A stretch of DNA of 64,000 nucleotides, from NCBI RefSeq assembly GCF_000003815.2, contig NC_049986.1:13137075-13201074 (forward strand). Reading direction: 5' to 3'. This document shows, piece after piece, positions 1 through 12,100 of this stretch (the first letter of the stretch is position 1; each line of letters starts with the position of its first letter). The DNA is from Branchiostoma floridae. Its lineage: Eukaryota; Chordata; Leptocardii; Amphioxiformes; Branchiostomatidae. Made by a program: the position numbers and the translations under genes. The notes beneath the pieces are model-generated. The model saw only the letters and a program-made list of their open reading frames with translations. It was not told where the DNA came from and searched no databases.

Positions 1-123
1 CAGTTTACTAGAATAGAAATGATTGTAGATAGAATACAGACATTTATTTGTGAATTAAGTTATTTATATGTTATATTACTACACAGGGTACTACTTCTGG
101 TACTAGGATCCCTACATGATATC

Positions 124-3100
124 ATGAGTACAGTGTCCTCAACCAAGACACCCCTACCCCCGGGGTGGGTGAAGTGCCATTCCAAGAGCTATCCAGGCTA
201 CTTTTACTACTTCAACTTGAGCACGAGAGCTCGGACATGGCAGAGGCCAGTCCTGGAAGATGAGACAAAAAGTCCAGAAGAACCGGAAAGCAAGGTGAGT
301 TGATTACATGAATGTACAGTATGTAGTTTGTTGTTGTGCCACCTGTGGCTCTTTGTTCACAACAACCGTCTTCTTCTTGTATGAACAAACTTTACATTCA
401 CTATGTCCTTCATTGTAGCATTCTCCCTGCTACCAATTGTAAATTCAAAATTCGGCACCCTTTACTTCATAACAAAGTGTTCCTAATCCTCTTCCTCAGA
501 ACACTTTATTAGATGGACAAAATATAGTTCACAGAGTGGATAGACAAATTAGCCTTCAAAATGGACACATATTCAACAGTCTTTCAGATGTTGAGAATTG
601 GATATTCACACAGAAAAATATAATTTCAGTCAGTTCATCTCACTACAGTACTGACCATCAGTACTGTTGGGTGTTACTATAAATCTTTGTTATTGTGAGG
701 ATTGTCATCTGTTCTGGAATCTGGATTAATCATTTAATGTGCACCTAATCTGTAGCCATAATGTTTACAATCTCCAGGACATCAACACATGTGTCAGTAT
801 TTTTCATACACATGCAAGGAAATTATCCTTGCCATTATTAAAGTCTGTGACTTCTTTTCATCCATCTGGGTCTGATTCAGAAGGTCATGGCTGGAGTGGT
901 GGTCCCATTTCCTCAAATTCCTGTACTATTTTGTCAAGTCTCTTCTCAAATCCAGGGTACAGTACTACAACGGTACACATGTACAGGTATGTCACTGACT
1001 AAGCTCTTCTAAACACAGGTTGAAGGCAGAGTCTCATCTTCTTTTGAATTTGATCAGTACCTGTAAGAGCATTGTGAATGATTGTCTAGAAGAAAACTGG
1101 TACCAATCAAAAGACAGTAACACCCCCCTCCCCCAACCTCTTCTGGGAGACTACTGGAGCCACCCTGAAAATTGTCCAGGTTTCACATGAAATCCCACCA
1201 AGAAAGGGTTTTCAAATGATTTAATTAAAGCCTTCTTTTTTCTTGAGGTCTGTCACATTGGGGTCTGAATGCACTGACTGACTCCTGCATGCCTCCCCAT
1301 ACACAGGCTAAACTGCATCCCCCTCAACCACATGGCATCATTGGTCCAAAGATATCTGTTTCAACAAGGCATGTTTGATTGGGTATTATAATGACCTCCT
1401 GACTTGTGGAAGTCAAAACATACTTGCCTGCAAAAATTCCAGCCTGGCTAAACTGTCAGTTGTTAGAATTGGGGTCAGTGAAAGTTCAAGGTTTTCATCA
1501 TTCTTAATATTGAAGCACAAACTTTTGTCCTCATGAAAGTTGAGTTAATGTTCTCTGACACCCCCAAATTCAATTTCTGGAAATTATGAATGTCACTTTT
1601 CCAAGGTCTAATTTGTTTTGCTGGAGTCTGCTTCTTTCAGTGGAAATCTGCATGGGTAATGCATTATGGATTTCGCAAGCTCATTTCAAGCTGGTAAATA
1701 GAAACAGAGTACTGTAAATGCAGAAATGTTTGCGGTGGATTAATGTTCGCTGTTGACGCGGTGACCACTTTACCGCGAACTTAAAACCACCGCGAACATT
1801 TTTCTATTATGGTATTAGACTGCAGTCTATGGTGTTACTGCGAATTTAAATCCACCACGAAAAGTCCCTTTTCCCGCTACCGCAAAATTAAATGCCCGCA
1901 AACTTAGATGCATTTACAGTATACCACATCCTGTTGCTTAGACTGGTTGGAATCATTCAGGTCTGGAACCAGGCAGCTGGAAGTCAGCACCACAATTGAC
2001 GTGGTGAAATGTAGGGTTCAAATTGTGAAGGACATTTTTATCTCATATACCAGACATGGCAAGTTGTACATGTGTGCTTACAAGCAGCATTGAAGTTAGG
2101 CATTTCATGCTGTATTTTCTGAAAATGTCTACTGGTTGGAACATCAGCTGTGACAATTTTCAAGGTTTCATAGATTTAAAGAATGTGTTGTGTCCTCATC
2201 AGTGGATTTTATTGAGCATAGATATGTATATTCTTCCAAGTCAATGTAAAACAGTACTTGACATCCTTTTTATTGGTTACATGCAAAATTGTCAACAACA
2301 TTTTGCATGCAACTTGAAAACTTAACATGCAAAATAGCGTATAGTCTGTAGTATTTTCTTGTACGTGCTAAGTTGCACAATATTTTAGGTGCAAATCGTA
2401 AAGGCAACTAGCAAATTTCATGAAAGTTTAATGAATGAATGAATGAAGACCTTTTTGCACATTTTTGCCACACTGGGCTTAGTACAGGTCACAACAACAC
2501 ATGTTGAAGACCGATACAAGATACGTGTTGGAATTGCATGTTTGATATTTGCATTTCGAGCCCTGTACAAGTAGTGGTTCTAAGGTTGATAGTAGATTGA
2601 TGTTGTTTATGTTGTGTAGTTCAGTAATGACGTTCTGTGTACTCAGGCTTAACAAGCATGCCTGTGACATTTAAGTTAAAGCTGCCCATACATCAGTAAC
2701 AGATGCGTAGGGGTGGCGCCCATCTCCATTTCTGTAGCCCTTGGGCCACACATGTGCAAGTCACTACAGCAGGGGGCTGGCCCGCTGGTAGTGATGTGAC
2801 ATTACTAATATGAAATTCCATGTTTGTTTTATTCCAGCAGGAGAAACGAAAGAACCATGACTCTGGGGTGCACTCTGACAGGGAGGACCAGTTTCCTACC
2901 AACGATGCTGCCAGCGCTGTGTCCATGACTTCACTGACTAGTGCTTCAGAAAAGGTTTTTACTTTGGCCAAGAAAGTTATCTTGTCGGTGTGTTTGTGTC
3001 TGTGTGTGTGTGTGTCTGTGTATGAACAGTATAACTTGAGAAGCCTCAACTCATGCTGTTCACACACAGGCACACACACAGAGGGTGGATTCTGATGATA

Positions 3101-6100
3101 CTTGGTAGGTGGGTAGGGGTTGGGAAAATGATGGTCAAATACTTATGATACTTTACTTGATTCAATGTGTCTGTAAACAGCATAAGTTCACAAATTATTT
3201 ATAGATAAATAAAGAAATGGTTGATAGGCTCCCAAGTTAATTTATGAAGCTCTAATGTCTTTGGTATAAATTATCTTGGTTTAGTGCTATTTAAACACAC
3301 ACAAATATAGTTGCTGGTTGGGTAAAATGGTTGTTTGGCCAATCATGCTATAGACAAAGTCTCTTGGGCCAGTTTCTCCTGGTACTTAATAATCATACAT
3401 TTTCATGTAACCTTCCTTACAGGTGTCACATTACTTCAGCTCCATGTTAGACAGCAAACCAGGCCCAGGCAGCACAGCAACCCCTTCACAGGCGCCCTCA
3501 GTAAGGGGCCAGAAGCGCAAGATCGAGGAGGAGTTCAGCGACGACGAGAGCATGCTCTCCCTCGGTGACTTCTCTGTGTCCTCACTGTTGTCTCTCAAGA
3601 GCAAGAAGGATTGCCCTGCAGTTGAGAAATGGAAACCCCTGCCCAGTGAGACTCCAGCTGCAGCTACGTCATCCACAGGACAGCAGGCACAGACAGAGAG
3701 TGAGCCAAAAACTTCGACAGGCATGAAGAAACTGACACTGAAGAAATTGCCACCTAAGCCATCCACAGTGAGCAGGCCCCCAAGGTCTCCCATCCAACAA
3801 CAACAACAGCAGCGCACAGCTAACTCTCCAGGCAGTCCTTCACTGGTACGGAAAGATGGGCCTTCCAACACCAGCAGTGCACCGGTTGATAACGGTTTAG
3901 ACCCCCTCCCCGACTATGATGAGGTTGAAGGCTACACTGCACCAGCCCCAAGCAAGGCAAACCACAAGCGGATGAAAGCCTCCCTGCCTCCATACGACCT
4001 CAGGAACAACATAACAGGAAAGCCTGTAGAATTGGTCAAGACAAAGTATAGACCCAGAGGTCCTTCCAACTATGTGAAGAACAAGCTGAAAGAAAGGGAC
4101 CTGCGAGAAAAGCTGCTGAGTAAATCCATGCCGCCACCTATGGGGCCACCTGGTGCAGGTAATGGACACTTTGCCGTACCGAAGGCCCCAAGGCAAGATG
4201 GCGTCTTCAAAGCGCCATTTCCTGTGGGCCACAGACAGCACAAGCCCTACCACAGAAACCCATCCTGGAGGGACCACAACGGAAACCACAACAGGCAGCA
4301 GAACTATTATAATCTGGGAGAGGTCTCCTCCCTGGAAATCACCATGCCAAACCGCACAGACGAGAACTGGGGTGACAGCCTGACTGTATGTGAGAGCCCC
4401 AAGTTCAGAAGTGGTGATATCGACAAGGTGCTGTGTACAGTGGACCAACGGGATCACAGAAGAGTCGCTCTCCAAGGGGAGGCGAACGCTGCTCTCGGCG
4501 GGGATCCCAACCTACCTCTAGAGAACAACGGAGTGCCTCAGGAGAACTTGGATGACATTGTAGAAATGGACATTGACATGGACGTACTGACGGAGCAACG
4601 ATTGATCAACGAGATCCAGGAAGTTCGCGGGCACCTCTCAACTGATGCGTCGGCCAGCCGTGGCACCCTCACCAGCATGCAGGTCGTCCAGATGGAGTAT
4701 ATGGAGACAGAGACCACGGGGGTGCCCGGGGTAGACGGGAACCTGCCTTTGTTTATTGTGCTGGACACAAATGTCCTGTTGAACCACCTGAAGTTCCTGG
4801 ATGATCTGAAGGACCAACAGATCAGCGGTATGGGCAGACCAGTGCTGGTAGTGCCCTGGGTTGTCATGCAGGTGAGATATCTTAGAAATCCTATGTATAT
4901 TTGGATGATTCGACTCGCTTGGTGATGGAGGCTTTTCATTGTTGCTAAAGCTGCACCATCTTTATAGTTACATGTATAATGTACTGATGCTGTGTAAGAA
5001 TGAATTAATTCCCTTTATTGCTCAACAAGCTTACAAGGCACAATGTACATGACAACAGCCACCAGCCTAATGTATCCTATAGCATGTAGTACATGTTGAA
5101 CTACGAAATATTATCAACAACAATATATGAGCTATATCATCATGTATGGATGATTTAGTCTCACTATTGGAAAAAAGTACAAAGAAATTGACATGTAGGC
5201 AGACGTATTTGTTGGATATGATAACAGTACATAAAATTATATGATGTCAGAAATATCCCTGTGTTTTGGTTGGTAGGAACTTGATGCCCTGAAGTCCCAG
5301 GACATGCTGAATAAGCCAGGCCGGACCCTGAAGCTGGAGACTCAACACCAGGCAGCTCAGGCCGTCAGGTACCTGTACAAGTGCCTACAGAACCGCCACC
5401 CCAGGGTCAGGGGACAGACTGCACAGGAGGTGGGGCAACGGTCTTCCATGAATTGTCAAATACAGAATGTTACATTTAGCAATCTAGCCAATTAGAAGTG
5501 GTTTTCTAAGCTCAAAGCAGCATGTACTGATAAATGTACTTATTTTCTTTGGGAATATAAAGTACAGAACTGCCACCCCAGGGTCAGGGGACAGACTGCA
5601 CAGGAGGTGGGGCAATGGCTGAGTACCAGTCTTTCATGAGTTGTCATATACTGACCTATATTACAGAATGTTCGCAATCTAGCAAAAGAAGTTGTTTTCA
5701 GAGCTCAGAGCAGCATGTGCTGAGAAATGTACGCATTTTCATTTGGAAATGTACGGTTCTACTTTTAACAGTGAGTTTTTTTGCACAGAACAGTACTTAC
5801 TAGATTGGAACCGAAATTTACTGGTACCCTCAACATATTTGTAACAATTTTGGCTGTATTTTTTTGTTGTTTTTGTTTTCCAGCGTTCTGTAAAGCTGTA
5901 GGCATCAATCCCAATGTACTGGTACCCTCAGCATATCTATAAAAGCTGTTTGGGCTGTATTTTTTGTTCTCCAGGGCTCTGTAAGGCTGGTAGGCTTTAA
6001 TTCTGAAATACTGGTATCCTCAGCATATTTACAACAGCTGTCTTGGCTGTATTTTTGTTGTTTTTGTTCTCCAGGGGTCTGTAAAGCTGGTAGCCTTCAA

Positions 6101-9100
6101 TACCGATATACTGGTATCCTCAGTTCAGTTCAGTTCAGTTCAGGGCATCCTTCCGGTGACACAATAAAGTTCCTCCAGGCGGCTCTGTCCCGCATGACAG
6201 ACAGGAGGTCTCCGCCTTGGAGGCCAACATCCTCCTCAGTTAGCCATGTATTCTGGTATCCTCAGCATATTTATAAAAGCTGTTTTGGCTGTATTTTTTG
6301 TTCTCCAGGGGTCTGTAAAGCTGGTAGGCTTTAATCCCGAGTGTAACGATGACCGGGTGCTGCAGTGCTGCCTCATGTACAGCCAGAAGTTCACCGGAGT
6401 CAACGTGATTCTGTTCACCAATGACAAGAACCTCTGCAATAAGGCTGTCATCAACGGCATGCAGGCCTTCACCAGGGAGACCCTGATGTCTGGGATTAAG
6501 GCCATGTACCCAGAGGATGTTGTCACATCACCTATAGGTATGTATGGGAGATGGGAACTCATCCTCCTACGCAAGAGACATCCAACAACCAAACTGCCTG
6601 TCTGGATGTGCCCTGCTCTTTCAACTGTCACTTTTAGGTCCTGACCACCTGCTTATAAATATTAATGAGCTTACACTTATATACGCGAGACCCCTTTTGA
6701 AAACTGAAAGGCCTTTCTCTGATTTGCTGACAGCTGGTTTGGGGGGGGACGTCCACAGGAACTAAGAGTGATGGTTGAAAGAGCAGGGTACATCCAGACA
6801 GGCGGTTTGGCTGTTGGATGTCCCTGCGTAGGAGGATGTGGGAACTTTGACACACATGAATAATTGAAACAACTACCAGTATAAATCAAAGCTGTCAGAC
6901 TTTTGTAAAATAAACTTAACAAAAGGGGTGGCTTAGCTTAATTCAAGAACATTTCACCAGGTTTTTAGATGATTGTAGGATTCACACAGCAGTGCATGGA
7001 AGATTATATTTCTTTACCAAAATGTCTATTTTTTAATGATATTTTTTTAATCATTTGAACACTTTCAGTAGTAGTATAAAACATTTTATCCCCTTTTCGT
7101 CAATGGAACTTCATCTATTTGCAGAAAACTATATAGCATATATGTGCACCATAATTTATTGTTTATGCAACAGTTGCAGGTCCTAAGAACACCATACCTG
7201 TGCCAGCGAAACAGGAACACACGAACCAGACAAGGAGTCCCCGTGCACATGTGAGCACAACCCCACCCATGGCTAACCCCTTGAGAGCCACGAGTCCAAC
7301 CATGGCTCCCCCCATGAGAGCCACATCCCCACCCACGGCTCCCCCCAGGGGGACAGATCCTACCAGCCGCAGAAAACAAATGGTGACTACAGATAGGAAA
7401 TAATGCTACTTCACCTTTATCTGCGGGGTTACCTATATCCGTTGATATATCAAACTGCATTATTTTCATATATTGGAGTAACCAGTACATAAGTAGTTGT
7501 ATGAAATTGCAGTATTTCAAAATATTGCAGTTTGAAACTACCATATGTCGACTTGACAAACAAAGGATATAGGTTACCTCGCTAATAAAGGTGAACAAGT
7601 GTTACATGTTTTCCCATTCATGCGAAGGTTATAGGTTATAACTAGGAAGAGTTTAGAACATGTCAATTTTCAAATAAAAATGTACACAGTTGTTGAGTGT
7701 GTAGTTTTCTGTTCATGTATCATGTTACTTTCCATTTTTTTTTTTTTTTTGTCTCATTTGACACATAGCTACATGTGTATTACTACATTGTGAGATAGGA
7801 TATAATGTTAAAATGATAGGTATGTACTTTGTGTTGACCAAATGGTGTATGTGTCTCTCCAGGCTGATGATGTGCTGTGTGGTATGAAGACACTGCTGAA
7901 GGCAGTCCTGGCTGTTGTACTGGAGACAGAGATGAAAGCTGTGTTTGAGGACACCTGGTACATACTGCACTTATCAGTCAAACATTACTTCATTTGTGTT
8001 GATAGGAATCATTCTGAAATGAAGAAGAACAAAAATTTCCAACATAAAGATGGGAACAAGAAATCCATTCATTGTAAGTTTTTTAAGATTAGACATCCAG
8101 GTAATAAGATGCGCTGAAAAGCAGTTGTGGAAATGATTTTGGAATCATCCACCAGTTCCAGTTTACATCAACTGGATATGATTCCAAAATCATATCCAGT
8201 TGCTTGAGTTTCTGTTTTTTTTTTGTGTACAAGAAATCCACTGTTTTGGAAGAAGCTATTTACATCAGGACCTTTCAACAGTCTGTTTAACAGAGAAGAG
8301 GTGGTGGGGCTTGGATACCAGTTCAAGTTTGTTATCCTTTGCATATTACTTGCAGCATTGCACTTTGTGGGACCAAAATCATTCTCCTCTCCACTCTGGC
8401 CTGTCTGCAGCTTACAATGACATCCAAATTTACCAGATGTGTTTATTTACAGGAGCATGATTGTTTACCGCAAGCCTCCGTGGTCTCTACAGGATCTTCT
8501 GCTGTGCTTCGACAAGCACTGGATCGCTGTGTTCGGTAAGAGGACACCTTGATATAACCCTGACATTTTGAACCTATATAGGACAGACAAAACATCCTTT
8601 GCCAGTATGTTAGGCCATGTTAATTCGATTATATCGCTGACATCATCTGTGAACCTGAAACTGATGCGAATAAAAACAATTTGTCCAAAAAAAGTTGCCT
8701 TCATTATAAAATCGAGTTGGTCAAGAATGTCAAACAAATGATTGCACATTGAGTATGGTATACTGAACAATAGATTCTTCTTCCTTCTTGTTCTTTCACA
8801 TCTTCTTCTTTGACTCTGGAATTTACTTTGGCATTCTAAGACATGATTAAATGTTTGTCTTTAATTGAGGCTTTAGGGTAGGACAAGTTTTCAAAGATTC
8901 ACTTATCCTATCGAGCAAGCACATACAAAAAATTGACTTGCCCTAACCAAATTTTCACTTGCCCAAAATTCAAATGTTGCTTTAGTATGTGCTTTCACTT
9001 CGGGCAATGAAATTCTTGAAATGAAATTGTAATTCTAATGTTGACCATTGCTTGATGTCATGACTGTAAAAGTATATCAAAATCTTACTCAATGGAAAAA

Positions 9101-12100
9101 TCTTACTTGTCCAATTGGGCAAGCAGGGAAGGTCATGCACTTGCCTGAAAAGCACTTTAATTTGCCCTGGACAATAGGGCTAGTGGACTTGTCCAACCCT
9201 GGACTTTTAACCAAAATCCTTGAACCCACTCTTGCTGTCCAGGCATGTTCCTGAGTCGGGATGTGAAGGAGCACCTGGACAGCCTGGTGAAGCACTTTAC
9301 CCGCGGCCGCAGCTACGGAGTGGACCTGCAGGAGACCCTGCAGCTGCTGCAGGATGCCCTGCAGCTGGTCAGGCAGCTGCACAACCACAGCACGTTAGTG
9401 CCTTCATGTCTACCTACCAGTGTCGTATCCTAACTATGCTTTTGTCCAAAATGAAGTTGAGCTTGTGTGCACTGACACCTATTTTCCCTCCCTTCTTTCC
9501 CTCCCTTCTTTCCCTCCCTTCTTTCCCTCCCTTCTTTCCCTCCCTTCTTTCCCTCCCTTCTTTCCCTCCCTTCTTTCCCTCCCTTCTTTCCCTCCCTTCT
9601 TTCCCTCCCTTCTTTCCCTCCCTTCTTTCCCTCCCTTCTTTCCCTCCCTTCTTTCCCTCCCTTCTTTCCCTCCCTTCTTTCCCTCCCTTCTTTCCCTCCC
9701 TTCTTTCCCTCCCTTCTTTCCCTCCCTTCTTTCCCTCCCTTCTTTCCCTCCCTTCTTTCCCTCTCTTCTTTCCCTCCCTTCTGGGAAGGAAATTTGCTTG
9801 TCAGGATGGACAAAAATCACCATCCATCCCCAAAATCTGAACTTAACTACATAAAATTAATGAAAATGTGTTTCCATAAGCTTAAAATGACAGATTTTAC
9901 AGGGAAAATTAGCAACATTGGCTCCAAAACAATCATGAATAAGAGTGACATATAAAATTTTAAAGCTGCACACAGCCATGATTTTTGAAGACTGAAGGAG
10001 AAGGATGTGTCAAGCAAAAAGATCCTCATTGCTCGTTGCTGTATAGGTTCTCACTTCTTGAGTGCTTATGAAATGAGAAATTGTGGCTGTAGCATGTTTA
10101 ACGTAGTCTCTCTCCTAACAGATATGATGGGAGCCTGCCTAAGGTGATCTCTGAGCTGCAGACAGCACAACAGCAGTGTCAGGAGGTGCTGAGTGGGAAC
10201 ATGTCCTGTCTGACTGTCAAACAACCTGCTGCACCCACACCTGCTGCCCCACAAACCACTCAACAACAGGTAGGAAAGCCCATTTGTACCTTCACAATGG
10301 AGGTTTTTGGTCTGTTTGTTTGCTTGTCTTTGTGTGTGTTGAAGTTTGTTAGTTGCCAGAGTTGTTGAGTTGTAAGCAGAGACTGGCTGGATGTGAAGGT
10401 TGATCTTAGTTGTGGCAGGAAGTGAAAATGATGATACATGATAGCCAAAAGTCAGAAACCCAAGGATGGTATTTGTCAGAGGGTGGAGAATGTAATGTGT
10501 GAAATGGACATGGTTAATGTTGCATCGTGACGAAAAATTTACAGAGACTCAAAATATTACATGTAGGTTTGTGATCTTTGATTTCTTGTTTTGACAAGCA
10601 TTTCAGTAAGATGTTTGTAGTTTTATGGTAAGATAAATACATTGCCTGTTTTGTTTTGTTTCTAGGAGCCGACCATTGATCCGGACTTTCCCATGTGGAC
10701 GACCTTTGACCTCATCTGGAAGGCTGTCAGCTACTTCCTGTGAGTCCCTGTGGTAACCCATGGCAACAAAAAAGCTGTGGGACTACTTTTACCTGTGCCT
10801 TTTTATATCTATACTCTTCCTTTTGCCAACCGGCTTTGACTGTAGTGTGTCCTACATTGTACCTGAACTTTGATAACTTTATTACCTCCATGAAAAATGG
10901 AGATATTGTTTGGGGTGCGTGTGTCTGTGTGTGTGTGTTTGTGCTTCTGAATGTTTGTAGTCAAATAGCTTAAGTACCTCTGAATGGATCAAATGATATT
11001 TGGAGGGTGGATAGGGACCCTGCCATGAGTGAGAGTGAGAGTGGATAGGGACTGGGAAGACGGAAGACAAGGTTGATTTTGGGCCCCCTTGTATGTGACC
11101 TTGGTATTGCAGCAGAACGTTTTTTTTTAATCTTTTGACCTGGACGTGCTATGGTCTTGTTTTCCAGAGTGAAGATTTTTGACGGGCTGGACTACAAACA
11201 CTCCATCCCCAGTGTGGAGAACAAGAACATGCCGGTGGACCTCCCCTCTAGATATGAGGCAGTGAGGTTCATATTGAAACTCCATCCACTGCTGGTCAGG
11301 GTGGTGCAAGACATGGAAAAGTAAGATACTGTCCATGTCTCTGTCAAGTACGCATCAATAGATCATGTCCTAGTACTCTGTACGTAATGAATTCTGAACA
11401 ATCTTTTGATCTACTGTTATGTGTAGTGTCAAACAATAAATTGCATTGACAGTGACAGAAACCAATTTCATTTTATGAGCCTTTCATATGTTGATGGAGG
11501 TTAGGCAACCAGGTAATAAGACGAAAGATAACGGATGTTATCTGAAACGTCTGACCTTTTCAAAAATCATATCCAGTTGCTTGAGTAATGTATGTGTCTT
11601 TTATATTGTTAGATTAGTTTATTTTACATGTAGCTGTAAGTTTGTATATATATATCTTCTATGAATGAAGGCATTTGAATCATAGCAGTATGTGTGAAAT
11701 ACTTGAATACAGATGTCATGATGTAGGATTGTAGCAGAAATAAGAGACAGCTATTTTTACTTAAGTCAACCCAATGTTGTTTCTCCCAGCTTTCTGAAGT
11801 TGGAGAGAGCAGAGCAGCTCCAACCCCTGGCTACAAGTCTCTGCAACTCCATCCATGACTTCCTCAACCAACTGGTACCAGCAATTACCTTTTTAAAACA
11901 TTTCTCTGCATGTGTTTGATGTTTGAATAGGTTTGATACAGATTGCATTGTGATGGGATCTTTCGAAGTGTTTTAGAAGACAGCATCCAACTGTAACTAG
12001 GTCTGCTGCAATACAGTAAATACAGACATTTGACATGACAGTAACATACACAGTGTTGCCCAGTGTAAGATGGCTTGTTATTCTGGTACATTGTGCAACA

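Noticed and set aside
2958-3095. Extension of SWT1 exon 2 into the open frame past 2954
   Set aside because: The sequence belongs to an interspersed repeat also present at 10878 and 24797.
3431-4939. Antisense frames of 133-192 codons opposite SWT1 exon 3
   Set aside because: Shadows of a long coding exon; no family motif, and the + strand frame continues into a recognised PIN domain.
9220-9854. Long open frames of 114-206 codons on both strands
   Set aside because: They consist of the 13-bp CCCTCCCTTCTTT minisatellite read as a 13-residue repeat; only 9243-9393 is real SWT1 exon.
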